The position numbers were made by a program, and so were the translations under genes. Shown here one piece after another: positions 23,564-31,996 of a stretch of DNA of 64,000 bases. A model generated the notes under the pieces. It saw only the letters and a program-made list of their open reading frames with translations. It did not search any database and had not been told where the DNA came from. How positions within the stretch are numbered: position 1 is the stretch's first letter; each line of letters opens with the position of its first letter. Origin of the DNA: an uncultured Oscillospiraceae bacterium (GTDB lineage: Bacteria; Bacillota; Clostridia; Oscillospirales; Acutalibacteraceae); NCBI GenBank assembly GCA_900539845.1, contig UQDP01000008.1, positions 32,073-96,072 on the forward strand. The letters are read 5' to 3'.

Positions 23564-24448
23564 TTATACAAAATTTGCGTTTATGATTTTCATTGTAAGT
23601 TCTTTTGCGGGGAAATCACTGTATACAGTACCGTAATATTTTGAGTGGTCGAGCCGGTATTTTATAAATCTTGTATTTATGTATTCCGCGTTGTATTTGG
23701 GTCCTTTCAGACCGCCGGCGGTAGACAGGTAATTTATGATATATCTGCCGTCAAATCCGGCAGCTTTGTCCAGAAAAGGTATAAGGCATTCTTTCCAGCG
23801 CGGGGCGGGCTTATACTTAAATCTGTCGAGAATAATGAATTCGGCAGGTGCTCTTCCACCTGTATTCAGCGTCAGCGGTTCGGGAGAGATCGTATCCTGT
23901 TCGACCCAGCCTGAAAAATCAAGTCCCGTGTTATTTTCGTTGAATTCGTCTCTATCCGCCATTTTGCAGCGGCGGATCAGATATATCTTTCCGCGCGTCT
24001 CTTCAAGCAAAGGAACGCGGTTTTCGCAGAACCACATTTCAGGGTCTTTTGAAATATAACTAAAAAACAGATTGTCAAAACATTTTTCATTTTCCTTACC
24101 GCTGTCGTTTTTGAACTGAAAAAGAATGGTTTCACTCGGATTTTCACGCAAAAAGTCATAGCACTGATCAAGTACATAAGAAAGATCCATTTGTTTCCCG
24201 AGTTTGTTCGGCGTGCAGAATACTTTCGCAATGCCGTGCACCATTTTCAGCAGTTCACCGCTGCTTTCAACTCTTATATCAAGTGCGCGTATGCCTATCT
24301 CAAGCTGTTCTCTGATCGTAAGCTCCTGCGTTTTGCAGATGTGGGAGATCTGCACATATTTTGTTACACTGTCATGTGTGCCGGGTATGGCAAGACTCAT
24401 CAGATCACGTTTTCCGTCTATATCCGCCATCCAGTTTCTAAGTTTCAC
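23564..24448 (-). CDS. PI-PLC X-domain-like phosphodiesterase
   Basis: A 294-residue protein with the phosphatidylinositol-specific phospholipase C X fold: MSLAIPGTHDSVT with His25, TQELTIREQLEIGIRALDIRV and MVHG with His71, the expected pair of catalytic histidines. Bacterial PI-PLCs are usually secreted, but this one begins at the fold with no signal peptide (start GTG at 24448, RBS AGAGGG). It may act inside the cell on another phosphodiester. It has its own promoter, divergent from the next gene. Confidence 0.88.
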   Translation of the reverse strand: MKLRNWMADIDGKRDLMSLAIPGTHDSVTKYVQISHICKTQELTIREQLEIGIRALDIRVESSGELLKMVHGIAKVFCTPNKLGKQMDLSYVLDQCYDFLRENPSETILFQFKNDSGKENEKCFDNLFFSYISKDPEMWFCENRVPLLEETRGKIYLIRRCKMADRDEFNENNTGLDFSGWVEQDTISPEPLTLNTGGRAPAEFIILDRFKYKPAPRWKECLIPFLDKAAGFDGRYIINYLSTAGGLKGPKYNAEYINTRFIKYRLDHSKYYGTVYSDFPAKELTMKIINANFV

Positions 24449-24479
24449 ACTATCCCTCTTTTCGGATTTTGATACCTAT

Positions 24480-24508
24480 ATTATATCATTATATATTCCT
24501 TTCATCAA
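24480..24508 (-). promoter_or_regulatory. promoter of the PLC-like gene
   Basis: Minus strand TTGATG (24508-24503), 17-bp spacer, TATAAT (24485-24480). Confidence 0.6.
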
Positions 24509-24511
24509 TCA

Positions 24512-24540
24512 TTGAAAAATGTGTCTGCATTTTGTATAAT
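24512..24540 (+). promoter_or_regulatory. promoter of the unknown-PHP operon
   Basis: TTGAAA (24512-24517), 17-bp spacer, TATAAT (24535-24540); divergent from the PLC promoter. Confidence 0.7.
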
Positions 24541-24564
24541 AAAATTTATAAACGGAGGGACGCT

Positions 24565-25011
24565 ATGGTTCTTTTTGAAAAACAGGGGGTTATTACTCCG
24601 GCTCAGGATAAAACGAATATATCTTTTGAATTTGAAGTGCCGCAGGGCGTTTCGGTTCTTGATATCGATTTTTCTTATTTCCCGAAAACACTTGAGGATG
24701 AGGGTTCTGCGGTGGATATCCTTTCTTCTGCGCTTGAAAAATATCTTGGTAAAGATAACGACCAAGATCCGCGTGATTTTCTGCCGGTAAAAAATCTCAT
24801 CACGCTGTCTGCGGATGATCCGTCGGGCTACAGAGGGGCGGCACACAGGCAGCCGAACGAACAGCATATCGTTCTGGCAGCGGAAAGCTCCACTCCCGGC
24901 TTTTTGAACAGGGAAGTTTCTGCAGGTAAGTGGCGGGTTATGCTCAATGTTCACTGCTGTGTGTGTGATGTTCATTACAGTCTTAAGATCAGCGGAGGTG
25001 AGAGACAATGA
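24565..25011 (+). CDS. conserved unknown protein coupled to a PHP hydrolase
   Basis: A 148-residue protein of mostly beta character, without signal peptide. It has EFEVPQGVSVLDIDFSYFP and a C-terminal segment GKWRVMLNVHCCVCDVHYSLKISGG that resembles a jelly-roll strand pair of the kind that binds carbohydrate. I recognise no family. Start ATG at 24565 follows GGAGGG. It overlaps the PHP gene by ATGA, so the two products are coupled and likely work together. Confidence 0.65.
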   Translation: MVLFEKQGVITPAQDKTNISFEFEVPQGVSVLDIDFSYFPKTLEDEGSAVDILSSALEKYLGKDNDQDPRDFLPVKNLITLSADDPSGYRGAAHRQPNEQHIVLAAESSTPGFLNREVSAGKWRVMLNVHCCVCDVHYSLKISGGERQ

Positions 25012-25964
25012 GTTATCTTCCATGTGAACTGCACTGCCATACCGTGCATTCGGACGGTGATTTTACTCCCGTATCTCTTCAGCAGGCTGCGGCTGAAGAT
25101 CATCTTTCTCTTATTGCGCTTACGGACCATAATACATACAGCGGTTTTGATGAGACAGACGAGAGTATCATACCCGTTTTGCGCGGAATAGAATGGACGA
25201 CGTATTTCGGGCATATGCTTGTGCTCGGAGCAAATGATTTTGTGGACTGGCGTGACGCCGTTCCCGATACTATCGATGAAAAAATGAAAGCCGTCAGGGC
25301 TGCCGGCGGAATAGTCGGAATCGCGCATCCGTTTCAGTGCGGTTCACCGATCTGCACGGGCGGCAGATGGGAATTTAATGTGCGCGATTTCAGAAATGTT
25401 GATTATATGGAGATCTGGCACGAAGCTTTCAGCCCGGAAAACACGGAGAACGACAGAGCGCTTGAGCTTTGGACCTCACTGCTTGATGAAGGGTATCATA
25501 TCGCAGCCGTTTACGGTAAGGACTGGCACAGACCGATAACGGACGGCAGGCATTACGGATGTACTTATCTTCATTTTGATAACGGGCTTGCGACGCCTCA
25601 TGGCGCAGTCAAAGCAATTCGTCTCGGCAAGACGGTTGCATCGACCGGTGCTAAATTTATTTTCCGTGTGCACCGTATGGGCAAAACGTACGGCCTTGGC
25701 TCAACGATCCCCAAGGGAAATGTGACCTTCAGCTTTTTTACGGATCTGCATTCAAGGGAAAAGAACGCAGGCCAAGAACAATTGGAATACAAAACGATAA
25801 AAATTGTAACCAACGGCGGTAAAACGGTTATGGAAACAAGGGCGGACACACGTCATGAGCGCCTGAGGATTGAGAGAAACCACTGGTACCGCGCGGAGCT
25901 TTGGGGTACGGTCAACGGTGAAACAAAGATCCTTGCCGTTACAAGCCCCGTTTATTGTGAATAG
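25008..25964 (+). CDS. PHP-domain metallohydrolase (CehA/McbA-like)
   Basis: A 318-residue enzyme. PHP motifs: CELHCHTVHSDGDFTP, ALTDHNTYSG, GIEWTT, GIAHPF and KDWHRP. Together these bind metals for phosphoester or carboxyl-ester hydrolysis. A beta-rich C-terminal domain (about residues 215-318) follows, as in CehA/McbA family members. The substrate is unknown. RBS GGAGGTGAG lies inside the upstream gene. Confidence 0.88.
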   Translation: MSYLPCELHCHTVHSDGDFTPVSLQQAAAEDHLSLIALTDHNTYSGFDETDESIIPVLRGIEWTTYFGHMLVLGANDFVDWRDAVPDTIDEKMKAVRAAGGIVGIAHPFQCGSPICTGGRWEFNVRDFRNVDYMEIWHEAFSPENTENDRALELWTSLLDEGYHIAAVYGKDWHRPITDGRHYGCTYLHFDNGLATPHGAVKAIRLGKTVASTGAKFIFRVHRMGKTYGLGSTIPKGNVTFSFFTDLHSREKNAGQEQLEYKTIKIVTNGGKTVMETRADTRHERLRIERNHWYRAELWGTVNGETKILAVTSPVYCE

Positions 25965-25970
25965 TTCTGT

Positions 25971-26010
25971 AAAAAAATACCCGACGCTTTCATGCGCCGG
26001 GTATAAATTT
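25971..26010. terminator. bidirectional terminator between PHP and radical SAM genes
   Basis: ATACCCG (25977-25983) pairs with CGGGTAT (25998-26004), A7 on the left and AAATTTTTA on the right. Confidence 0.82.
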
Positions 26011-26025
26011 TTACTGTGTTTGGCA

Positions 26026-27447
26026 TCAATAATCCTCGGGACGGTAATTTTTTTTGCCCTCAGGCGTGTCTCGGTAATACTGAGTAAACGGCTTGAACCT
26101 TGCTTTTTCTTCCCATATCTCCTTTGCTTTCGGAGCCCAGTTTTTGGCGTAAGCATCGCATTTTGAGCAAAGCTCGTCTGCGCTTTCCGCTTTTATGAGA
26201 TTGGTGGATTTCGCGCCGCTTCGCTGCACCATCTTGCGCAGCGCCTGCGGGTTTTCAAGCATCGGGCAGGGGCGGAGCATATTTTTATTGAACGGCTGTC
26301 CCTTGTAATACTCCTTGAAAAGAGGGGAGTTCAGACATTCGATAATGGATTTTTCCCTGATGTTGGAATCTGAGTAGTGGATGAAAACACATGGTTCAAC
26401 ATCGCCCTCGGAATTCACATGAAAATAATTGCGCCCGCCGGCAATACAGCCGCCGACAAATTCGGCGTCGTTTTGAAAATCAACGGTAAATATAGGCTTG
26501 CCCGTTTTGGAATCTCTTTTTGCTCTGATCGTACGGTAAACATGCTCCCTTTGCTCGGGCGTGAGCAGCAAGTCGGTATCGGCATTGTCGCCCACGGGCA
26601 TATAGTGGAAATACCACATGTATTTTGCGCCGGCTTCGATCATCTCGTCATAAAATGTATCAGAGGTAACAGCCTTGTAGTTTTTGCTTGTGTAGCATAT
26701 GGAAGTGCCGAAAAGGCAGCCGTGCTTTTTCAGCATCTTCATAGCGTTCATCGTTGTTTGATACGCGCCGCTTCCGCGTCTGTCATCGTTCGTTTCCTCG
26801 GTTCCCTCAATCGAGAGCGCAAGACCGAAATTGCCGCATTCAAGAAGCTGCTCGCAAAATTCGTCGTCAATAAGAGTTGCGTTGGTGAACGCAAGGAAAA
26901 TGCAGTCGGGGTTTTCCTTTGCAAGAATGATAAGCTCTTTTTTTCTGATCAGCGGCTCGCCGCCCGTGAACATAAAGAAATGCGTGCCGAGCGCTTTGCT
27001 TTCGGTTATGACCTTTCGCATCTCGTCAAGCGTAAGATTTGATTTGTAGCCGTATTCCGCAGCCCAGCAGCCTTTGCACTTCAGATTGCAGGCAGAGGTG
27101 GGGTCCAGCAGAACCACCCAGGGAATGTTGCATTTCAGCTCGTCCCTTTTTTTCCTAAGCGTGGATGTGCCGATCAGCCCGAGATCGATTCCGAATGTGA
27201 GCACGGCTTTGCGCAGAAAATCACCGTTAACATCTTCAATGCCTCTGAAAAGAAAGCTGTGCCAGACGTTCGTTTCATCGGTGATGATCTCTATCGGCTT
27301 GGTAAAGGTGCTTTCGGGATACATTTTACCTGCAAAGACTTTGCCCACTTTTACAAGCCTGAGCATATTGCGCTTTGGATTTTTATAGATGTATTTGAAA
27401 AGTCCGCTTCCTATTGCGTGAAGCGCTCTGCTTTTCACTGATGGCAT
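26026..27447 (-). CDS. radical SAM protein with SPASM-like tail
   Basis: A 473-residue protein. The radical SAM cluster motif is CNLKCKGCW (near residue 118), followed by FMFTGGEPL and a partial TIM barrel. The C-terminus holds more cysteines (GGCIAGGRNYFHVNSEGDVEPCVF, CPMLENP, CSKCDAY) that could hold auxiliary clusters. The N-terminal 100 residues are an unfamiliar helical domain. It lies 13 bp after argS on the same strand and has RBS AAGGAG, so the two are co-transcribed. Not HemN, MiaB or an obvious tRNA enzyme; function unknown. Confidence 0.87.
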   Translation of the reverse strand: MPSVKSRALHAIGSGLFKYIYKNPKRNMLRLVKVGKVFAGKMYPESTFTKPIEIITDETNVWHSFLFRGIEDVNGDFLRKAVLTFGIDLGLIGTSTLRKKRDELKCNIPWVVLLDPTSACNLKCKGCWAAEYGYKSNLTLDEMRKVITESKALGTHFFMFTGGEPLIRKKELIILAKENPDCIFLAFTNATLIDDEFCEQLLECGNFGLALSIEGTEETNDDRRGSGAYQTTMNAMKMLKKHGCLFGTSICYTSKNYKAVTSDTFYDEMIEAGAKYMWYFHYMPVGDNADTDLLLTPEQREHVYRTIRAKRDSKTGKPIFTVDFQNDAEFVGGCIAGGRNYFHVNSEGDVEPCVFIHYSDSNIREKSIIECLNSPLFKEYYKGQPFNKNMLRPCPMLENPQALRKMVQRSGAKSTNLIKAESADELCSKCDAYAKNWAPKAKEIWEEKARFKPFTQYYRDTPEGKKNYRPEDY

Positions 27448-27459
27448 ATTTTTAGCTCC

Positions 27460-29148
27460 TTACATTGTTTCAGGTGCGGAGATTTTGAGCATTTCGAGCA
27501 CGTTTCTGATCGTTTCCTTGACCGCCAGACAAAGGGAAAGCCTTGCCTGCATCAGACCTTCGTCGTCTGCTATAACACGGTGTGCATTATAGAATTTATG
27601 AAACAGCGTTGCAAGCTCAATCACAAAATGCGTTATTTTTGCAGGGTCATAAGCCTTAGCCGCAGCAACGATCTCATCGGTCAGCGAGGAAAGATGGCGT
27701 ATCAGCTCTCTTTCTTCTTCGGAATTCAGCATATCAAGATCTTCATCGGTCGGCTCGCGCAGCTCTATTCCGTCTGCCTTAGCTTTTTTCAGTATGGAGC
27801 AGATACGGGCATGCGCGTATTGAACATAGTAAACAGGATTTTGGCTCGTTTCCTGCGCCGCAAGGTCAAGGTCAAAATCAAAATGCGAATTCGGTTCGCG
27901 CAGATTGAAAAAGAATCTTGCCGCATCGATCGGAACTTCATCAAGCAGGGTGTTAAGCGTTATGGCTTTGCCGGAACGCTTGGAAAGCTTTATTGTTTCG
28001 CCGTCTCTTACAAGGCGAACCATCTGCATAATCACGCAGTCGAGCCTGTCCGTATCTATGCCGAGTGCGGAGAGCGCCGCTTTCATTCTCGGCACATAGC
28101 CGTGGTGGTCGGCTCCGAGCACGTCCACTGCCTTGTCAAATCCGCGTGTAACCAGCTTGTCATAATGGTAAGCTATATCGGGCACGATATAGGTGGGAAT
28201 GCCGTTTGCACGCACAAGTACGATATCCTTATCGTTTCCGAATTCGCTTGCCTTAAACCACAGCGCACCGTCCTGCTCGTATGTCACTCCCAGTTCTTTG
28301 AATCTGTTTATGATCCTGTCTACCGCGCCGTTGTTGTGAAGCGTACTCTCTCTGAACCAGTTGTCATATTTGATGCGATATTTCATCAGATCGTTTTCAA
28401 GTCCGCTGATATTCTTGGGCAGAGCGTATGCAACGAGAGCGTCGCGCCGATCCTGTGACTCGGCTTCAACATATTTATCCCCGTATTCGGCTGCAAAATT
28501 CTTCGCGTGCTCAATAATGTCCGCACCCTTATATGCGTCCTCCGGCAGTTCAATGCCTTCTTTAAATAACTGAAGATAGCGGACTTCAAGCGAAGTGGCG
28601 AATTTTTCTATCTGATTGCCCGCGTCGTTTACATAAAACTCTCGGCTTACGCAGTATCCTGCCCATTCCAGCACCGCGGCAAGGCAGTCCCCGATAGCGC
28701 CGCCCCTTGCGTTTCCTATGTGCATCGGCCCTGTGGGATTTGCCGAAACAAATTCCACAAGCACTTTTTTTCCTGCGCCGAAACCGGATTTGCCGTAATC
28801 CGTACCTTTGCGGATAACGTCTTTCACTATTTCCGAATAATATTTCTGTGAAAGATAGAAATTAAGAAATCCCGGTCCTGCTATCTCGGCTTTTTCAAAA
28901 AGCGTTCCGTCAAGATCAAGATTGTTTATTATACTTTCTGCAATCTTTCCGGGAGCGCACTTAAATGCTTTTGCTCCCGCCAGCGCAACATTGGCTGAAA
29001 AATCGCCGTTTGCGCTGTTCGCCGGCTTTTCAATGTTGAAATCGGGTATCGGCTCTGCCGGCAGCTCGCCGTTTGCAACAGCCCTGCCCAAAGCGTCTAT
29101 AATTCTGCTTCTTAAATCTTTTTGGGTTTCCTTAACTAGTAAAGACAT
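27460..29148 (-). CDS. argS: arginyl-tRNA synthetase
   Basis: A 562-residue class I synthetase that charges tRNA-Arg. HIGH signature is HIGN at residues 143-146 in PTGPMHIGNARGG; the KMSKS equivalent is KLSKRSGK; the N-terminal Add-1 domain and a C-terminal DALR-type helical domain (HARICSILKKA, FYNAHRVI) are present. Full length. It follows DUF1934 by 30 bp, a pairing common in Firmicutes, and precedes a radical SAM gene. Confidence 0.97.
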   Translation of the reverse strand: MSLLVKETQKDLRSRIIDALGRAVANGELPAEPIPDFNIEKPANSANGDFSANVALAGAKAFKCAPGKIAESIINNLDLDGTLFEKAEIAGPGFLNFYLSQKYYSEIVKDVIRKGTDYGKSGFGAGKKVLVEFVSANPTGPMHIGNARGGAIGDCLAAVLEWAGYCVSREFYVNDAGNQIEKFATSLEVRYLQLFKEGIELPEDAYKGADIIEHAKNFAAEYGDKYVEAESQDRRDALVAYALPKNISGLENDLMKYRIKYDNWFRESTLHNNGAVDRIINRFKELGVTYEQDGALWFKASEFGNDKDIVLVRANGIPTYIVPDIAYHYDKLVTRGFDKAVDVLGADHHGYVPRMKAALSALGIDTDRLDCVIMQMVRLVRDGETIKLSKRSGKAITLNTLLDEVPIDAARFFFNLREPNSHFDFDLDLAAQETSQNPVYYVQYAHARICSILKKAKADGIELREPTDEDLDMLNSEEERELIRHLSSLTDEIVAAAKAYDPAKITHFVIELATLFHKFYNAHRVIADDEGLMQARLSLCLAVKETIRNVLEMLKISAPETM

Positions 29149-29178
29149 TTTTTCTATCTCCGAAATCTGTTTTTTGTT

Positions 29179-29613
29179 TTACTGTGTTTGCTGTTTGGGC
29201 GTCTTGGTGAAATGGAGCCGGACTCTGTTTTGTGAAGTTACTGAGCCGTTGAAATCAATATCATATTCAAAATTGAAACAGCCTTTGTCTATATCGGCTT
29301 CTATATCTTTTCCGTATATGCCCATCAGCATATCGCCGAATTCCGTGCCGTATCTGCACATATGGCGCTTGGATTTTTCTATCAGCATGCTGCTGTGTGT
29401 TTTTCCTGCTCTTGTCATTTCAACAGCGCTCTCGTCCTTATTCACCCTTACCGTTACATGAACGGATTCGTCGGGCGGCTCCAGCTCTTCTTTATATCGG
29501 ATAACATAGGCAACGCCGTCGTCTCTGATTGTGCCGAAGGTTGTAAGCTCGGTAACGTCGGTCTCGCGGCCGTATCTTTGGGTGCCCTTTATTTCAATCA
29601 GTATTCTGTCCAT
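29179..29613 (-). CDS. DUF1934 (YwiB-like) protein
   Basis: A 144-residue beta-barrel-type protein of DUF1934, which is often found directly upstream of argS in Firmicutes, as here. Markers are ILIEIKGTQ at the start, YVIRYKEEL, and FNFEYDIDFNG near the C-terminus. Its biochemical role is not established to my knowledge. The ATG at 29613 is preferred over the GTG at 29622 because GAGGG is about 8 bp upstream of it. Confidence 0.87.
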   Translation of the reverse strand: MDRILIEIKGTQRYGRETDVTELTTFGTIRDDGVAYVIRYKEELEPPDESVHVTVRVNKDESAVEMTRAGKTHSSMLIEKSKRHMCRYGTEFGDMLMGIYGKDIEADIDKGCFNFEYDIDFNGSVTSQNRVRLHFTKTPKQQTQ

Positions 29614-29643
29614 CGCACACACCCTCTTGCAATAATACGCTAT

Positions 29644-29672
29644 ATTTTATCATATATAATAAATGAATTCAA
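29644..29672 (-). promoter_or_regulatory. promoter of the DUF1934-argS-radical SAM operon
   Basis: Minus strand TTGAAT (29672-29667), 17-bp spacer, TAAAAT (29649-29644). Confidence 0.65.
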
Positions 29673-29736
29673 CAGCAAAAATAAATAAATAGCGCAATAC
29701 GCGCAACCGTAATTTATATAAATTTACAAAAATATA

Positions 29737-29765
29737 ATGACAAATGCGATTTGAGATGTTATAAT
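29737..29765 (+). promoter_or_regulatory. promoter of the 280-residue unknown gene
   Basis: ATGACA (29737-29742), 17-bp spacer, TATAAT (29760-29765). Confidence 0.65.
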
Positions 29766-29832
29766 ACAAAACTGTAACTGCCGCCATTTATGTAACGGCT
29801 GCTTTACTCAGTATACTACGGGAGTTGTTTTA

Positions 29833-30675
29833 ATGGAACTTTCAGAAGCTTACAGACTGATGGACAAGATCCTCGGTGAACAAATAAAGGAACTCGGATT
29901 TTCAAAAGTGAAAACGGAGCCTGAGCAGCTTTCATATAAGAGCGACAAAGGGCTGTTTCGCATCGGTTATGATGCAAAGTCAAATATTATGTCGCTTGAG
30001 TGTTCGTATGAGGACAGGGGAGAGGAGACTTCGTATGAAACCATCTCCAAATCCCTTTTTGAGCTTGAAAACGCGGACGAAAGGGACTGCCGCTCGTTTG
30101 CGAATGAAGTCTCGGATGAGATCCATTCGCTTTTCGCCTCAAGAAAAAAAGTGGATCTGGACAAGATAAAAATGCCGAAAGCGGTGTCGCGCTCCAAGGC
30201 GAAGAACGGCGTGATCAGCTATGACGCCGATTCGCTTGCAAACCGTTTCGGTGTGCTTTATCCCGATCTCAAAAACGATATCAAACAGAATATATCCGAC
30301 TACGGCGAATTCCTGCCGGAAACATTTTTTCAGGAGATTGGTACTCCGCGTGTGCTTGACGTGATCAAAAACGGTTCCGAAACGGACCGCAAAAAGCTTT
30401 TCAAAATGCTCGGCGAGGTCTATGAGGACGGTACCAACGAGGTGCAGGATATCATCGGCGTGACCATACTCGGCGAAATGAAAAATGATCCGCAGATGAT
30501 GGAGGTCGCCGACAGGTATATGACCGATTATATGGCGGGTCCTGTGCATGAAATTAATAAAGTTACCGCAAAGAAAAACAGGTGGACGAAAAAGCTTGCA
30601 AATCCGCCTGCGTATAAGCCCAAGAAAAAGAAAACGAATATGCTCCAGAACGCGCTCAACCAGCAGCAGCGGTAA
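29833..30675 (+). CDS. conserved unknown protein, 280 residues
   Basis: A soluble, highly charged protein with no signal peptide or membrane segment. The first part (residues 1-100) looks like an alpha/beta domain (SYKSDKGLFRIGYDAKSNIMSLECSYE); the rest is mostly helical, ending in a basic, disordered-looking tail (KPKKKKTNMLQNALNQQQR). I do not recognise a family. It has its own promoter, RBS GGGAG and a terminator, so it is a single-gene unit and clearly expressed. Confidence 0.75.
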   Translation: MELSEAYRLMDKILGEQIKELGFSKVKTEPEQLSYKSDKGLFRIGYDAKSNIMSLECSYEDRGEETSYETISKSLFELENADERDCRSFANEVSDEIHSLFASRKKVDLDKIKMPKAVSRSKAKNGVISYDADSLANRFGVLYPDLKNDIKQNISDYGEFLPETFFQEIGTPRVLDVIKNGSETDRKKLFKMLGEVYEDGTNEVQDIIGVTILGEMKNDPQMMEVADRYMTDYMAGPVHEINKVTAKKNRWTKKLANPPAYKPKKKKTNMLQNALNQQQR

Positions 30676-30718
30676 ACGCGCAGTCTGAAACGGCATATAA
30701 TAATATGATGAATAAAGC

Positions 30719-30753
30719 ATACGGCAGTATAACGCTTACTGCCGTATATTTTA
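30719..30753 (+). terminator. terminator after the unknown gene
   Basis: ACGGCAGTA (30721-30729) pairs with TACTGCCGT (30737-30745), then ATATTTTATT. Confidence 0.82.
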
Positions 30754-30836
30754 TTGCTTCAGAAGCTTGAAAATGAAAAAGATTGTTAATTTATTATCAA
30801 TAACTGTACATTTTCAACAAAGTTTTCAATAAAGCA

Positions 30837-30864
30837 TTGACAAAAAAATAAACATCTTTATAAT
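30837..30864 (+). promoter_or_regulatory. promoter of serCA
   Basis: TTGACA (30837-30842), 16-bp spacer, TATAAT (30859-30864). Confidence 0.78.
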
Positions 30865-30910
30865 AGAATTCACGATTATTCTTACAAATCCGAAAGAGAG
30901 GACAATTTTT

Positions 30911-31996
30911 ATGGCAAGAGTTTATAATTTCAGCGCAGGTCCGTCGACCCTGCCGTTATCCGTTCTTGAAAAAGCGGGCGCAGAGATCCTTGATTATCAG
31001 GGCAGCGGTCAGTCCGTTATGGAAATGAGCCACCGCTCAAAGGTTTTTGACGATATTATCAAGAGCGCCGAAAAGCTGATGAGAGAACTTTACAAAGTGC
31101 CCGATAATTACAAGGTGCTGTTCCTTCAGGGCGGCGCGTCCGCGCAGTTTTCTGCAATTCCGCTCAACTTTATGAATACAAGCGGAAAGGCGGATTATAT
31201 TATTACGGGTCAGTGGGCTAAAAAGGCATTTCAGGAGGCGCAGAAGTACGGTGACGTCAAGGCTGCCGCTTCATCTGCGGATAAGACCTTCAGCTATATT
31301 CCGAAAACAAAGGCGGAGGATTTCCGTGAGGACGCCGATTATGTTTATATTTGTATGAACAACACGATTTACGGCACAAAGTACCATGAGCTTCCGCCCG
31401 TGGGCGACAAGGTGCTTATCGCGGACATTTCCTCCTGCGCGCTTTCGGAGCCGCTGGATATTTCAAAGTTCGGAATGGTCTATTTCGGAGCACAGAAGAA
31501 TGTTGCGCCGGCAGGTCTGGTAGTTGTGATTGTGCGTGAAGATCTTCTGGGCAACGCAAGGGATATCACGCCGGTAATGATGGATTATAAGGTTCAGGCA
31601 GACGCCGATTCGCTTTATAATACCCCTCCTTGCTGGACGATCTATATCTGCAAGCTTGTTCTTGAATGGATTAAGGAGACCTTCGGTGATCTTGACGGCA
31701 TGAAGGTGCATAACGAGAAAAAGGCAAAGATACTCTATGATTTTCTTGACCAAAGCAAACTGTTCCATGGCACTGTTGTGCCGGAGGACCGTTCTCTTAT
31801 GAATGTGCCTTTTGTTACGGACAGTGATGAGCTCAATGCAAAATTCATCAAAGAGGCTACTGAGGCAGGCTTCGTAAATCTTAAAGGGCACAGAACAGTG
31901 GGCGGTATGCGCGCGTCTATATATAATGCAATGCCGATCGAGGGCGTTGAAAAACTGGTTGCGTTTATGAAAAAGTTTGAGGAGGAAAATCTGTAA
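30911..31996 (+). CDS. serC: phosphoserine aminotransferase
   Basis: A 361-residue PLP enzyme (class V aminotransferase) that converts 3-phosphohydroxypyruvate and glutamate to phosphoserine. The start YNFSAGPSTLP is diagnostic, LQGGASAQF binds phosphate of PLP, ADISSC holds the Asp and the PLP lysine is Lys196 in FGAQKNVAPAG. Full length. The stop overlaps the serA start (TAATG), so serine synthesis steps one and two are coupled. Confidence 0.97.
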   Translation: MARVYNFSAGPSTLPLSVLEKAGAEILDYQGSGQSVMEMSHRSKVFDDIIKSAEKLMRELYKVPDNYKVLFLQGGASAQFSAIPLNFMNTSGKADYIITGQWAKKAFQEAQKYGDVKAAASSADKTFSYIPKTKAEDFREDADYVYICMNNTIYGTKYHELPPVGDKVLIADISSCALSEPLDISKFGMVYFGAQKNVAPAGLVVVIVREDLLGNARDITPVMMDYKVQADADSLYNTPPCWTIYICKLVLEWIKETFGDLDGMKVHNEKKAKILYDFLDQSKLFHGTVVPEDRSLMNVPFVTDSDELNAKFIKEATEAGFVNLKGHRTVGGMRASIYNAMPIEGVEKLVAFMKKFEEENL

